Shown here: piece after piece, positions 46,148 to 58,941 of the stretch | How positions within the stretch are numbered: the stretch's first letter is position 1 | How the letters are laid out: every line of letters begins with the position of its first letter | DNA from: Talinum fruticosum | Taxonomy: Eukaryota > Streptophyta > Magnoliopsida > Caryophyllales > Talinaceae | Length of the DNA: 64,000 nt | Direction of reading: 5' to 3' | NCBI GenBank assembly: GCA_021018815.1 | Contig: JAITYX010000025.1 | Span: forward strand, 6,186,001-6,250,000 | The notes under the pieces: generated by a model | Seen by the model: only the letters and a program-made list of their open reading frames with translations | Told to the model about the DNA's origin: nothing | The model's database searches: none | Made by a program: the position numbers and the translations under genes

Positions 46148-48673
46148 TGTAATACCCCGAAACCCACCCTCGGAGTATTATATCACCGGAGTTCCTCAAA
46201 GGAACTCCCAAGGCTCACTCAGGTGTCAACTTGGCTGTCTAAATCCAACTTAATGGTAAAGAAGGTAATTTTCCACATGAGTTAGAAATTTTCTAAAAAT
46301 TTTGATAGAGTTCCATTTGAAATATGATCTAACCCTTAGGCTTAAAGCCTTAAAAACTCGCATAAAAATCACAATAAAACTCAATGAACCAATCGCTCGA
46401 AGTATAAGACTCAACGGCCATACGCCGGAGTATATTCACAACCACAAAACCAAATTCCAAACTGAGTTACAATCTAAGGTACAAACTAAGTTAGAACCTC
46501 TAAGAACATAATTGCCGAGAGATGGAAATTCCTGGCTAATCGGAGCTACTAGTTTGGGTCTCTATGCATACATCCAACCTTACTATACATTATTGTATAG
46601 TTACATGAGTAACCCAATATTTACAACATACTAAACATGAAAACACATAAAACTAAACTTCAACTCACAATCATCATGAACTTCGGTCGGGGAAGAGGCG
46701 GACGACCATCTCGGGGGCACTCGCAGCTGGGGAGGGGAAAAGGGCGAAATTTGTGGGGGTGAGCAAACCACGAGCTCAACGGAAAAATCTTAAAATCTTA
46801 AAACAGAAATTCTTTACACATACTACTCATAATAATGAAATTGGTCAAAAGATAATAACATAATACAAATCTAGATACTTTTCAATGAAATCTCCTAAAA
46901 TCGTTTGCAAGGTAAAGATCATAACACTTCAATCATTTAAAAGCACGATTTCATAATCATTAACAATTCTTTTATAAGCTGAATCAAATTTCTAGGCTTT
47001 ATGGACTTGAACTAGCACTTCTTAGTTTCTGCGGGGTGTAACCCCGAACAAAGGCTCCTATGACCTATCTTCGAGGAAGTCTCGGATCGGGCATCCTGAT
47101 ACCCCCAGGACCCCTGTTAGAACCCTTCCCTCAAAGTTTCGACGGGGCCTCCTTGCGGCGAGGATGCCGGTTCAAACCCTTCGGTATGCTAAACGAACCT
47201 AGCCAAGTCAATTCAAAACAATTCGCACATATTCATCATGTTTGTTTCAAACAACATTCTCAAATCGGTTTAATTCACAATTTATAGCTCTTAATCTTTC
47301 TTCACTACTCAAATTCCTCTAGCTTCAATTATCTTATAGTTCAATTCACTCTCAAGGATTTAGATGTGCCTTCAACTCGGTTTAACCTAACCATCACCTA
47401 CTCTCAACTTCCCTATATCGCTTGTGTACTAGTCAAGATGAACTTGCACTCCTTCTTTATACTCGAATCGTTGTTTCCCAATATGAACCATTACCTTCCA
47501 ATGCAAATAACTTAGGAAATCTCTAAGGGTTCAATCGAAGCATCAATTCACAATTTATACCCAAATCACCACTTCTTCATCCTTAAGTGCTAATTGAGAC
47601 CTCCACATTACTCCTTAGACCTATGCAACCTAACCGCTTTTAAATTTCCAGTATTCCAACTCAACCCTAAACAACTACTCGAATTCCTTCAAGTTTCTAA
47701 TTCAATCCGATTTTCTCATATCCTAATTCAACCCTAACTACTTTCTAAATTCATTCTATAGCATAAACATTCAATATTCACAATAAAATTCAATTGGGTT
47801 TCGAAATTACTATAATTTAGAGTATAAGACTACCCACCTCCAATTAGGGACTCGAACATTACGAATTTCGGATTAGCCTAGGTCGGTCTCTTCTTTTCCT
47901 TCCTCTACTGCTAACCCGAGTCCGCCTCTGTTTCGCCACTTTCCTCCTTGCCCGATGCTTGCTCTCGCTCACCGGCCGCGGTCTTCTTATTTGCTGGTCA
48001 ACGGTGGCATTTCTCCGGCCCTCACGTTCGCTTCCCTATTCCGGTCTTACTTTGGCCCTCCTTCGTGCCCTTGCGCCTTTCCCCACGTTCGTCGGTCGCC
48101 TTTCCTTCATTTGCCATTCGACACGGCGGCCTCAAGCCTCTTCTCTCGGCTCTCGCAGCTTTCTCTCTCTCTTTCTCTCTCTCTCACTGTGTTTTGCCCT
48201 CGCCCGACCTCTCTTCTCTCACTTTCCCTGCTCCCAGGTTCTCGCTACTTCTTCTTTCCTCTTTTCCTTGGCTTCTTGCCCCTTTCCCGACCCTTTTCTC
48301 CTTCTTTTCCCCTTATCTCCTAATCTTCCTTTTTTTTTCTTGTTGTAGCCTTTTCACGAGAATGCCACCACAACACTCCCCTTACAATAATCTCTTCATT
48401 GCTTATCTAATTTGCACGTACTCCCTTTTTCCTTAATTATCCCTTTCTTTTCTCCTTTTTCTTTTTTTTTCTAGGATTACCTCAAGGTAAAAGATACAAA
48501 TAGCTAATGTAATTGGTCTCGGGTTTAATTACGGGGTTCGGGAGGGGAATCGGGAGGAAATAATATAATCCACTAATTTATAAAAGCACGTATGATTAAG
48601 AAATCATACTAAATAAAAAATTTATGCATCGATTACTTAATTTAATTAACCTACTTAAAATTCGGGTCACACA
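46148..48673. repeat. Solo LTR 2, same family as solo LTR 1
   Basis: TGTAATACCCC...GGGTCACACA, 2526 bp, with a perfect CTATG duplication at 46143-46147 and 48674-48678. The first 300 bases align with solo LTR 1 (GGCTTAAAGCCTTAA, two copies of an ACTCAA...CGCTCG unit). A CT-rich tract at 47880-48360 matches in composition. It lies between protease and gag of element F, in the same orientation as solo LTR 1. No internal domain is seen. Confidence 0.88.
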
Positions 48674-50462
48674 CTATGTTTCGGGAAGCATATATTAATT
48701 GCCAAATGGAGATATCGGCTTCTAATTTCTGAAGTTATTTAAGGATTGGGACTTATTTCTTTGCAACTTCCAGCTCTTTTGGGGCTTCCCGAGTCTCGCT
48801 GTGGACCCAATGGTGCACTATGTCGTCCGGATCTAGGGAGGAATTGAACTGCAGGACTTTTAGTATCTCCCCAAAAATCTTCTTTTTCTAAAGGTGGTGT
48901 GCTCAAAAAGTCGTCACTATTGTTGTCACTATTGCTTCTCGTTTCGTAGACATCTTCTTCATCACTTATGCACAGCCCCTGGACTTCTAGATCTAATGGA
49001 GGTAAGCTAACAAGTGGTTTAGACTTGTTAACATCTCGGATAAGAACGAGACGGATCCCACCGACCTGGAGTGGGTTTAATAAAAATGGCTAAGGTGTTG
49101 TTAAAATGATTCTTATTGTTGCTTGGTTTCTGGGCAGCCTTAGGCAAGGGTAGTTGGCCATTTCGAAACATGCTTTCTAGTTTGTTCTTGAATGTCCAAC
49201 ACTATTCAGATATCATATCCTCGTGCACAATAGTATTTGTAAAATTTTCATGCGTCCCAATTTTTTGATTATTTTGCGGTTTCGATTCTCGCTTTAATGG
49301 GTGGCAATTCTGTCTTTCCCTTTTCCAAGAGACGGTCAAGGGCTTTAGTGTAGGTAGCATCAAATAGGATTGTAGTCGGTATACCTATTGAGGGCATTAA
49401 CATCCGCACCCTTGCTAGCATTGCCTGTATTGGAGGTTTTCTTATCTTTAGAATGGTAATTACCTCAATAGCTAGTCACGACTTTTGTGGTCACAGATAG
49501 ACAACTCTTCGTCTATCAGCAAACTAGCATCTCTAAGGGTTGAAAAGTTCATCATAGGTAGGAATTTGAGGTGCTGATTGTAATTTGGCTGAAGATTTTT
49601 CACAATGATCCCGACTTGATCTTTCCGGAAAGGTCGATTAACCATGTGGGCTGCCTTCGCTCTCCATCCGGTGAGGAAATCTATGAAGCTCTCCTTCTCG
49701 CCTTGCTTGATTAGTTCCAAGTCTATGAGGGTAACAGGCAGATCGGTCTTGTAGGAGTATTGATGGAGGAACTCATTTCACAGATTAATCCAGGTTGGCA
49801 ACCTTACGTAGGTCAACCGTATTGTACCACTTCATTACATCGGTGTCGAATATCCGAGGGAAGATAATGTGGTAAGTGTCTTCAGGAATGTTCTTAAGAG
49901 TCATGGCTCCTAAAAAGTTGCGTACGTGATGATGTCCTTTGAACTTAATATCAAGCATGGTAAACTTAGGAGGTAGTTTACCTTTAGGGATTGAAATGAA
50001 TCCCTTATGATCAAAGTAGTGATTATTGAACATGGATGACTCCATTAACATTCGTTTTATCTTATCTATATAGGGATCAGGTTGAGATTTAGATTCGTGT
50101 TAAGGGGATTCATGTTTGGGACTCGCCTAGAGGAGACAAGTGGAGGTGGCTGAATCAAGGCTTCTTCCCTTCTCAAATGTTTAGCTTCCTCATCTCTCCT
50201 ACTTGTCCTCAATAGCTCTTATGATAGTCTTAATATCCCTTGATGTAGATGACATTTTCTCATATTAATCATTCAATCTAGTTTCCACCCTAGCTATATT
50301 CTCATTAAGTACATTGAGATTAAGATATTGCTCTGCGTTAGGATCCATTGGAAGGAAACTCTTTCTAGGTACTTGTCTTAATAGATTGAAAAGGTGTAGT
50401 GTGCACCGAAGCTTGTCGCACCGGTGTAGACCTCGAAGTAGAAAGAAAGGAAGACGTGTCAA
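48674..50462 (-). pseudogene. gag of element F
   Basis: The first ATG of the frame is at 50462; it reads PMDPNAEQYLNLNVLNENIA near 50345-50285. 50051-49785 gives FISIPKGKLPPKFTMLDIKF, HVRNFLGAMTL and DVMKWYNTVDL, and 49720-49472 gives GEKESFIDFLTGWRAKAAHM and VKNLQPNYNQHLKFL, together the Retrotrans_gag capsid domain of Tat type. The C-terminal part to 48679 is full of stops. It is continued by protease beyond solo LTR 2. Confidence 0.8.
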
Positions 50463-50828
50463 ACTCCTTGGTGAGGCGTTATAATCTTTTAGAGCTCGGA
50501 TTCCGATGATACTCGGTTGCCGTAGACTTCCCTATTCTGTAGCCCAAAGGATGAGGTTTAGGACCATGTGAGAGAAGATCACTTTTGGGAGGAAAGGACT
50601 TAAGCGCAAGAACCGAAGAAACTACGGATGTTTTTGTTTGGATGCTCATAAAGAATGCGATGATGATATGATGTGTGACTTAGTTGAGATGATAATCTAT
50701 CTAATAAATGATTGACCCTTAAAGAAAAGATTTTTTCTATTCTAGCTAAATGATAATGCATTTTCTTATTTGAGATGAATTCTTTTTTGTTTTTGCTAAA
50801 TGCAAATGCAAAGAATGAATGCACATGG

Positions 50829-51040
50829 ACTCACCTAATAGGAGATGAATTCTAAATGTAAATAAGATCCATCTAATATAAGATGATTTTTATTTGGCTA
50901 ATGCAAATGGACTCACCTAATATGAGATGATTTTATTTGGTTAATGAAAATGGACTCACCTAATATGAGATGATTTTATTTGGCTAATGCAAATGGACTC
51001 ACCTAATATGAGATGATTTTATTTGGCTAATGCAAATGCA
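50829..51040 (-). repeat. 43-bp tandem repeats in the leader of element F
   Basis: ACTCACCTAATATGAGATG recurs at 50911, 50954 and 50997 with an exact 43-base period; two or so more degenerate units lie at 50829-50910. Related repeats with a period of about 49-54 bases are in element H at 61555-61870. They lie between primer site and gag. Confidence 0.9.
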
Positions 51041-51780
51041 AAATGGGAATGTAAAAGAAAGAAAAACTAAACGACTAAAAGAGAAGGGGTCTTTCGGTAA
51101 GACCCTTTCATAGGCAATAACTACTTAAACCATCAAAAGGAGATTTTAGTATGACACGGAAGTGCAAACAATTGAGTCACCCTAATAGAAAAAAGGAATT
51201 TTGACTTTTGGCTAAGTGCACATAATGGACTAACTCTAGGAAATTCATTAAAGTGTTTTATTTTTACCCATGCAAGGGGCTTAACCAGCGCTCCTCGCCT
51301 ATCCCTAACGGCTCATATTATAAGATTAAATCTAAAACATACACACTCATTCAAGCATGAAAATGAAGTCAAAGGGACCACCTAAAAGTCCAAAAGTTCT
51401 ATGGTCAAAGAGTTCAAAAGGTTGGATACATGGTGGCACGTAGTCCAAGAATTTGGTCCTCCATGTGGGGAACGGCAGGAAATCAGCCATAATTCTCGGT
51501 GCCTCTCAGTGAACCAAAAGGTTTGACCCAAGAGTGCGTGCTACGAGGGAGGAGGTACCGTTTCCTCGAGTAATCAAGCCTAGTTGGGCCCACCTAAAGG
51601 AACCGAGTAGGAGGCTCTCTCCGGAAAGGGTTAGCAAGGGAAAGTATAAACTTTTCCTATGAGTCCAATAAAGTATTTAAACTAGTTGAAAGGTTATTAA
51701 ATGCGGGATGCCTAATGCAAGCACATCGTTAAAACACACTACTCAAATTTTCAAGTTTCGCCCTTTTAATAAATGATTTA

Positions 51781-51798
51781 TCCCCAGTGGATTCACCA
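51781..51798 (-). promoter_or_regulatory. Primer binding site of element F
   Basis: On the minus strand TGGTGAATCCACTGGGGA directly after the LTR end. The equivalent in H is TGGTGACTCCATTTGGG (62621-62637). I cannot name the priming tRNA with certainty. Confidence 0.65.
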
Positions 51799-51800
51799 CT

Positions 51801-53787
51801 CGTAGGAACCACGGTCGCGGGCCCACACCAGGATCGGGCCAAGCTTCCCCACATTACCTTGGCATAAGGGTTATAGAAATTTGGGAAAATGATTTTAGGG
51901 TTTTGAAGATGCCTTTTAGAAAGTGGGGATGAATCTTTTATTAAGATTTCCAAGTTTTACAAAATCTAATTTAAGTGAAGCTTGAATGACGATTTTATTA
52001 GTTATTTTAATTTTATAAATTATTTTCCAAATTCCCGAGATGTTATTTACTAATTAAAGGATAAACAAAATTAGGGTTTTGGTTCCGTCGTGAGGCTTTA
52101 GGGCCATATTGTTGTGAAAACACCAATCCCGACCAAAGTCTCACTCGCCGACTCGCCTGCACCCGGCGATGGCGGGCGCCAGCCAGAGGCCAAGGGTGAG
52201 GAAATCGGCCTCGGCCTCTACCCCGGTGGGCAGATCCAGAACCTATCCTTTTTACCCTGTAGTTAGAAAATAACCGGAATACAAATTCAATATGAATCAA
52301 GCATAAAAGAAAAAAGGATTTCCCAGTCGGTTTTAAGATGAAAACTAACAAAAACAAAAACTTGATCTTCTAAACTTAGTATGGGAAAACTAAGACCAAA
52401 AGAGTCTAAAATTAACTCCATCGGTCTTTAAACTAAGAATCGGATTTGAGGTCGAGGGTACGAAATAGAGGGAAAACCCTACTATTCCGCCCGTCCGAAG
52501 ATGGCCATTATTAGTTTGAGTAGCATATTAAAATAACGTTACGCACACAAACATACAACATGCTACAATGATAAATAAAAGCAACCAAATAGAAACAAGG
52601 GAAAAGCAATAAAGAAAGCACTACGTAAAACGATAAAGAAAGCAAAACGAAAAGAAAAGCGAAAAAACTAAAGATTACATCGGCTGGGGAGAAATTAAAA
52701 GAACGATTACATCTCTTTATTCCACAATACGTAAAGCGGTAAATAAAGCGTAAAAATAATAAACCATTTGAAGGTTTCACGATTGCCCTCGAGGTTGTCA
52801 CACCTTGCTAATCTAGATCTCACTATTGGATCTCTTGATGCGACGACGACAAACAAAAGAAAGAAGGCTTGTTTTTGTGAACTATGTATGTAGGGAATAG
52901 TAAAGATCGGAATAACAAAATATTCTTTAGCTCTTTGCATTGATTCAACTGCGATAAGTAGAGAAAAGATAAATGATTGATATTAATTTCGGCAAAAAAC
53001 ATTTAGGTATAAGTGCTCCGGTTAGCTTTCTGCAGACATTACGCATAGGAGAAAGTCACATGGGAATGAGAGCTAAGGCTCTCTATTTATAGGAGAGGAC
53101 TTAGGTCACAAATGACCTAGGGTTTACCCTCGATCAGCCGTCCAAACAACTACAAATAAATCGAGTCAGATTCTTCACAAGATTGAACCGGATAAAGAAG
53201 ATAGAACCGGATAAAACCCGGTTGGTGGGTGGCGGCCACCGGGGCACTCCTAGTGTTTCATGCCCTAGCGTGTCTCTAAGGGATTCTCCAAGCAAAACGC
53301 AGTGTTCCACTTAAATCTTCGGGGTTGCAGGCGCCAACCACGACGTCGTTTTAAGGGGGAAAAGCTCCTAGTCTCATATGGACTGTCTTGTGGGGTTTAA
53401 ACACGACACTTTGATGCTCGTGATCATGAAATGCAACGCTTGAATGCCGTCTTTAGGTCTTTAGCTCCTAGTCCGATTGGACAAAAGTAAAATGCGATAT
53501 TCGAACTTGGAATTTTTCGGTACACAAGCACTTGGATTTCGTTGTCTCTAAAGGCTTGGCCCGATTCTTGGATCGCCCGCAAGAAAGAGGGATTTGTGGA
53601 CAAACCCAAGGCAAAAAGCTGTTTATTTGGTGTTGGGGGTTCTTCATTGTTTATTGGCTTATGTCACACCAATTGAACACGGTTTGAGATCCAAATCCTC
53701 AAACAAGACTCGGGATTTCATCATCGAGCCTACAGAATAAAATAGAGAAATAAAGAGATAAGAGAGGACACTTTTTAGGTGTCTACA
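51801..53787 (-). repeat. 5' LTR of element F
   Basis: Begins (minus strand) TGTAGACACCTAAAAAG at 53787 and ends CCTACG at 51801 before the primer site, a TG...CA pair with one mutated base; 1987 bp. A TATAAATAG box lies at about 53087-53096 on the minus strand. Similar to the LTR of H. Confidence 0.78.
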
Positions 53788-53960
53788 CCAACCCCTCCTT
53801 CATCCAATTTGTTCTTGAAAACTCATTTGGTTCCTATTATCGGTGGTCGGAAGGTTGTTTGGTTAGATTCCACACTTGGTTTCTTTCAAATTGATTCAGT
53901 TCCTCTTGCATGGCCTCTACCCATTTAGGTTCGATTAAGGATTCTAGTACATTTTTAGTT
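53788..53960 (-). pseudogene. Reverse transcriptase N-terminus of element G
   Basis: Minus-strand text matches EPKWVEAMQEELNQFERNQV-like fingers (about 53945-53880) and WVFKNKLDEG-like text up to 53790, where element F begins. About 60 codons remain. Confidence 0.8.
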
Positions 53961-53999
53961 TAGTTAATGATGTGAATGATGAAAATGCACATAGATTAT

Positions 54000-55250
54000 G
54001 CAAAGAAAAACGAGTTCTTATCCCATCGTTGATATCGGAAAGTATATTCTCAAGTGGGTAACTTGATGTATAATTGAAAGCTTTACCTGTCCTCTAGTTT
54101 ACCAAGTTTGTTGGTTGAATGGGCTAATCTTCAGTTGGTTACTCTTGTTGACCTTCTGCATTGGCTTGTTCTTCGAGCATTCTAAGATGGCTCTTGAACT
54201 TGTTCATTCCGAGTTACTTCATTATGAATTGGCTCATTTTGAGTTACCTCGGTTCTTTTATTTTGACTCATTCCGAGCTCAGCTTCAGCAATATCATCTT
54301 CATCTCTGTTGAGCTTAAGATCCGAGAAGGTGGATTCACTTATCCTGCTGATGTTAATCTCATCAAAGACAACGTAAATGCTTTCTTCCACTTTGTTAGT
54401 TATTTTGTTAAAAACTCTATAAGCTTTACTTGTGAGATGAGTAACCCAAAAATATACCTTCATCCGACCTTGCATCAAACTTAGTTAGATGTTCCTTACC
54501 ATTGTTATGCACGTAGCATTTGCATCCAAATGGTTTGAACTAAGAGATGTTGGGCTTCTTTCTCTTGTACAGCTCATAGGGTGTCTTCTTGAGAATGGGT
54601 CTAATGAGGCATCTGTTTAGTTTATAGTTTGTTGTGTTGACTACCTCAGCCTAGAAATAGTAAGGTAGATCATTTTCAATCATCATTGTCCTTCCTATTT
54701 TCTCAAGAGTTCTGTTCTTTCTTTCCACTACTCTATTTGTTGAGGAGTTCTTAGTCCTGAGAAGTTGTGTCGGATGCCATTCTTATCACAAAAGTCTGCA
54801 AATTCCGAGTAATCGAACTCCCTTCCATGGTTTGTTCGAATTCTTTTAATTTGAGTCTCGGACTCCACTTGAATTTTCCTGTACATCTTAGTGAACTTTT
54901 TGAAGGCTTTATTCTTGTTATTCGAAAATACACCAAGGTAAATCATGAATAATTATAAACAATAACTAGCATATATGATTTACCTCCTAAGCTTTTCACA
55001 CGAATTTCACCACACAAATCCATATGAACCAATTCAAGTACTTTGGATGTAGACACAGCCTTGAGTGGTTTGAAAGATGATCTTACTTGCTTTCCTTTTG
55101 TGCATGTTTCATAGATTTTTTTTCTTTCTTAAATGCACAGTTAGGTAAACCCCTAACTAATCCATGAGACACAAGTTTCTTAATGGTATGCATGCTAATA
55201 TGACCTAGTCTACGGTGCCATGTCCATGAATCATCATTCAAATATGCTTT
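54000..55250 (-). pseudogene. Integrase of element G
   Basis: From 55250 down: MHTIKKLVSHGLVRGLPNCAF, a damaged zinc region, then FKKFTKMYRKIQVESETQIK and RTNHGREFDYSEFADFC (54946-54728, containing the second catalytic aspartate as N-H-G in place of D-H-G), and further frames to 54182 with GYSSHLTSKAYRVFNK-like text. Several frameshifts. Confidence 0.8.
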
Positions 55251-55625
55251 CAAACATGATAAATTATGACTAGAATCTAAGAGAGGAATGGTATAAGTGT
55301 TACTCGACCTCATACCCGAGAGCTTTATCTCTTTAGTGACTCGCATCGAAATGAAGCAGTTGGTATGAGTAAATATTACCCCTTGACCTTTGTTACATAG
55401 CTTAGATATGCTCAAGAGATTGTACTTGAGCCCTTTAACAAGGTAGACTGGACTGACTGAGTTGTTTCCTATACCAATTTTGCTAATCCCAACTATCTTA
55501 CCTTTGCTATTGTCTCCAAATGTGACTTTTCCTCCCTTCATATCTTCTAACTCGGAAAAGAGTTTTGAGTCTCCGGACATATGGCATGAGCAACCACTGT
55601 CTAAGTACCAGTGAGCCTTTCGTTT
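55251..55625 (-). pseudogene. Protease of element G
   Basis: WYLDSGCSCHMSGD at about 55611-55570 keeps the D-S-G triad and the following cysteine. The open frame continues through KLFSELEDMKGGKVTFGDNS, VKGLKYNLLSISKLCNKGQG and into the pre-integrase region with WTWHRRLGHISMHTIKKLV. Confidence 0.85.
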
Positions 55626-55639
55626 CTAAGTCACTTGAA

Positions 55640-57442
55640 TCACGAAACAAACTAACCCTTCTCACTTCCTTTCACAAACCCAAGTAACTATCTTTATTGT
55701 GGTCTTTCTCTAAGGAAGAGCACTTTTGGGAACCCCGATTTGAATAATTTTGGGTTTGGTATGATTATGAGTCTTCCTTTTAGAAAACCGAGTATGTGTC
55801 TCCTTTCTTTGAAAACCTTTCTTTTTGTAAACAGGTTGAGAAGGTTTTTCTTGTAAACTAGTCTATGCTCAGTCCCTTTTCCATGTGACTCGATTGCGAC
55901 CATGCTCAGCCTTCCCGAACTTAACAGTTTTGGAATCGGTTTTAAAAAGATTTGAATAGGAATTAGATTCCTCTTTAGCATTGTAACCAAGACCTTCTTT
56001 TCTAAATGAGACACACTCAGAGCCAAGTAAAAGATCAAGGTTCTTCGACCTTGAGTGAGTTTTAAAATCAGCTCTTCGGACTCATTGAGCTTCTATTTCA
56101 ATTGCTTATTCTCTGTTATGAGGCACTCGGACTCAGTCTTATTGTCTTGAGCATTACTCTCAAGTACTTTCAGATTTTGTCTCAAGTTTCCTAATTCAGT
56201 TTTTAAAATAGTACTCTCAGTAGGAAGAGACTCAAGTTGTTCTTTAAAATCGAAGAGTTAGAATTGGACTTTTCTTCCAAAATAAAGATATATCTAGTAA
56301 GATCAAGTTTGGAAAACTTAAGTATTCAATTACCTCCCGAGGACTTGTTTCCTCAAGCATCCGAGTTGTCATTGTCCGACTCGGATCCAGCTTACGAGTA
56401 TGTCGGTGCCATTAGACACTTTGAGTCATCGGAATCATCATCTTTAGATCATCATCACTCCAGGTAGCCACCATAGCCTTTTTTCTTCTTTCTATCCTTC
56501 TTTCTCATTGGACAGTCGTTGACTATGTGCTCCTTACTGCCACACTCAAAACAATCGAGTTCTTAGTTAAAGACAATTTAGAAGGGGATGAGTATTTACC
56601 TTTCTTATTTTTGTTGTAGCTCGTCCTTTGGCCTCTTTTGCAACTTTTTGTACTTCATCATCTTTTTAAGCCTCAAGCAATGAGTGCCATGGGATCCTCT
56701 TCGAATCCGAGGAGCTCGGACTTTGTCGTCTCCTTTCGAGGCCTTGAGTGTGATGTTTTTTTGGTGCTGACCTCGACATCCCCTTCTTCTAGGTGCAGCT
56801 CATAAATGAGTAGCTTCCCAATGAGCTCGTCTAGCTTCAATTGAGAGAACTTATGACCTTCTTCAATTACTGTCACCTTGGGACCCCATCTCCTCTTTGG
56901 TAGACTTCTTAGAATTTTTCTGACCATTTCTTCATGAGAGATCTTTCTACCCAAAAAATTGGGATTGTTGGTAATCTCGGTGAATCGGATGTACATCTGC
57001 GTAATGTTCTCCTCAGGCTCCATTCTCGAATGCAGCTCATACTTGTGAAGGTATTGGCTTATTTTTCCTGCTTCACTTGGCTAATTCCTTCATAGGTGTT
57101 GATTAGTGTGCCCCACACCTCTTTGACCGCGTCATAGGATGACACTCTATTGTACTCTTTCGAGCTGATAACACACATCGAGTGTTCATGGCTTTGAAGG
57201 TCTTTCCGAACTTCACATTCTCTTCAGTAGTGTACTCCGAGTTTTCTTTGGGCACAGCTTTTACTCCTTCCATCTTTATAGGAATGTAGTCCCCATGCTT
57301 CATGATGTTCCAAAGATCCTCATCATGATCATAGAGAAAGCACTCCATTGTCTTCTTCCAAGTATGCAAAGTTTGATCCCTTGAACTTTGATGGTCTATC
57401 GACAGATCTTCCTTCATCGAACTCTCCATTGTTCTAAGCCAT
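55640..57442 (-). pseudogene. gag of element G
   Basis: The ATG at 57440-57442 is followed by GCT TAG, a stop at codon 3; the next in-frame ATG reads MESSMKEDLSIDHQSSRDQT. The 57023-56673 frame gives MEPEENITQMYIRFTEITNN, ISHEEMVRKILRSLPKRRWG and KLDELIGKLLIYELHLEE of the UBN2 capsid. The zinc knuckle region (about 56560-56500) and a charged linker follow with shifts. Confidence 0.8.
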
Positions 57443-57501
57443 ATGATCTTTAGACCTTTAGATTGTGAGATCATCTTGAAAGGGTAGGCTCTTATACCAA
57501 T

Positions 57502-58941
57502 TGAAGGTTAGCTCTTGGAGAGGTTAAGTCACCCTAGAGGGGAGGGGTGAATAGGGTGATGGAAGATTTTTAGAAATTACAAACTGTTTTTGCACATAAC
57601 TCGACTTAGAAAATAATTTTGAGCCTAGATTGGACTCGTAAAGTGCAATACACAAGTAAATATGTGGAAATACTCCCAGGGCAGAAAACCATAAACAGTG
57701 CTAATCCAAGCACTAAGTCAAATCCACTAATTGAATCCACAATTACAAGGACTCGACTCTTTACATAATTACTCCCTTAGACAATTCCCTTACAAGTTTT
57801 CCTAAACCGAGAAGTTCCCTTATCCGATCTACTACTTCCTAACTAAGATAACCTTTACACTCAGGGACGACCGAGCTGAGTCAACCCTTACAGCTCGATC
57901 AAGGGACATATAAAGAAATTAGTAAGAGTAGAAGTGATTATAAGACTTTCTTTACAACTCGTAAAGTAAGAAAATACAGATTATGAGTTGTAAGTTAAAG
58001 ATTGAGTAAGAATGCACTAAGTAAGTGTTAAGCAATGTGTTCAACAATCTTCAAGTCTTATGAAGTGGCTTCTATTTATACATAGTAGGGCAGAATGACC
58101 GTTGTGACTTGTTCTGGATTGGTGCTTCAATAGCCGTTGTGACGGCTAGTCCGAGTCTCTCGTAAAAGGATCCGTTCAAATGTGAACATTATATGGTGGT
58201 CCTTGGCTTAAAAAGTGGTCTATCCCTCTAGTTGTGATTGAAATCTGGGGTGGAAACAACCATTGGACACAAAGTTGAAGTTTACCGGATTTGAAAATAA
58301 ACAACCCCGACACGGTGTCCGAGCCATGTCTATAAATGGTTGATTTCTATCTCGTTGGTGTTTAACGGCTAGAAATCGATTGCTTTTGCATTTTAAAAAT
58401 AGATTAGGCTTGTTTAATCAACCTACAAAAGAAAACCAAAGTGGTATTCAAAGTATACAAATACTTTGGTCCAAAATTAGGTAAAGATAATAAATAATTC
58501 AATGTAATTAAGCACTTAATTATCTTCAACCTAAACGAGTGGAATTTTCTGAGTCTAATATTCATTAGGTTCAAGTTCCATCTTGAGTCAAACCTCAAAA
58601 TGATCAAGTTAGAAAAAATAAAACATCGGAATACATAAACTTGATCAAGTAAATAATTTTCGTTGAATAAACTAATTTAGAAAGTGGAATTAGCACAGTA
58701 ATTCATTTTCACTTAGAATAACAAGTCAGTTCTCAGAATAAAATGTTTGAGAAATTATTTACTCTTACCATTGTTCCGAGTTGTGTCTAGATGGGTCGAA
58801 ACACGGTTAAGAAGGTTATGCTTAATGAATGGTTTCGAGTGGATCGTAACATAATGAAAACATAGATATGAGTTTCTTAAAAGCTTATATTGACCTAGAA
58901 TCAAAACCATAGAGAGATGGAGAGTTATACCCGAGTCTTCA
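57502..58941 (-). repeat. 5' LTR of element G
   Basis: Minus strand TGAAGACTCGGGTATAAC at 58941 to CCTTCA at 57502; 1440 bp. The TATA box is at 58073-58080. Hairpin 1 has a ten-base stem with one GU pair (GATCGAGCTG/CAGCTCGGTC) at about 57868-57903. The primer site TTGGTATAAGAGCC is at 57488-57501. Confidence 0.9.

Larger units (their letters stand above)
41866..53787 (-). mobile_element. Tat-lineage Ty3/gypsy element F, 3'-truncated
   Basis: The minus-strand order is 5' LTR 53787-51801, primer site, long leader with tandem repeats, gag, protease, RT, RNase H, a second (archaeal-type) RNase H and integrase, which is cut in its core at about 41866. The second RNase H between RNase H and integrase identifies the Tat group (Ogre/Retand/TatIV kin). 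It inserted into the RT of element G; CCAAC (53788-53792) would be its 5'-side target duplication. The 3' LTR and integrase end were lost by the deletion at 41866. Confidence 0.82.
53788..58941 (-). mobile_element. Sirevirus element G, 3'-truncated
   Basis: The minus-strand order is 5' LTR 58941-57502, primer site 57501-57486, gag, protease, integrase and the first part of RT, cut at 53788 by element F. RT catalytic part, RNase H, env-like ORF and 3' LTR are missing. It inserted in the env-like ORF of unit E (TCTAG at 58942-58946 is the right duplication). Its LTR belongs to the same subfamily as those of C and E, so it may represent their autonomous relative. Confidence 0.88.

Noticed and set aside
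47948..48436. Open frames of 120-160 codons
   Set aside because: Same CT-rich composition effect inside solo LTR 2.
50829..51040. Regular 43-base repeats resembling a CRISPR array
   Set aside because: The units are contiguous tandem repeats without distinct spacers and lie in a plant retrotransposon leader.
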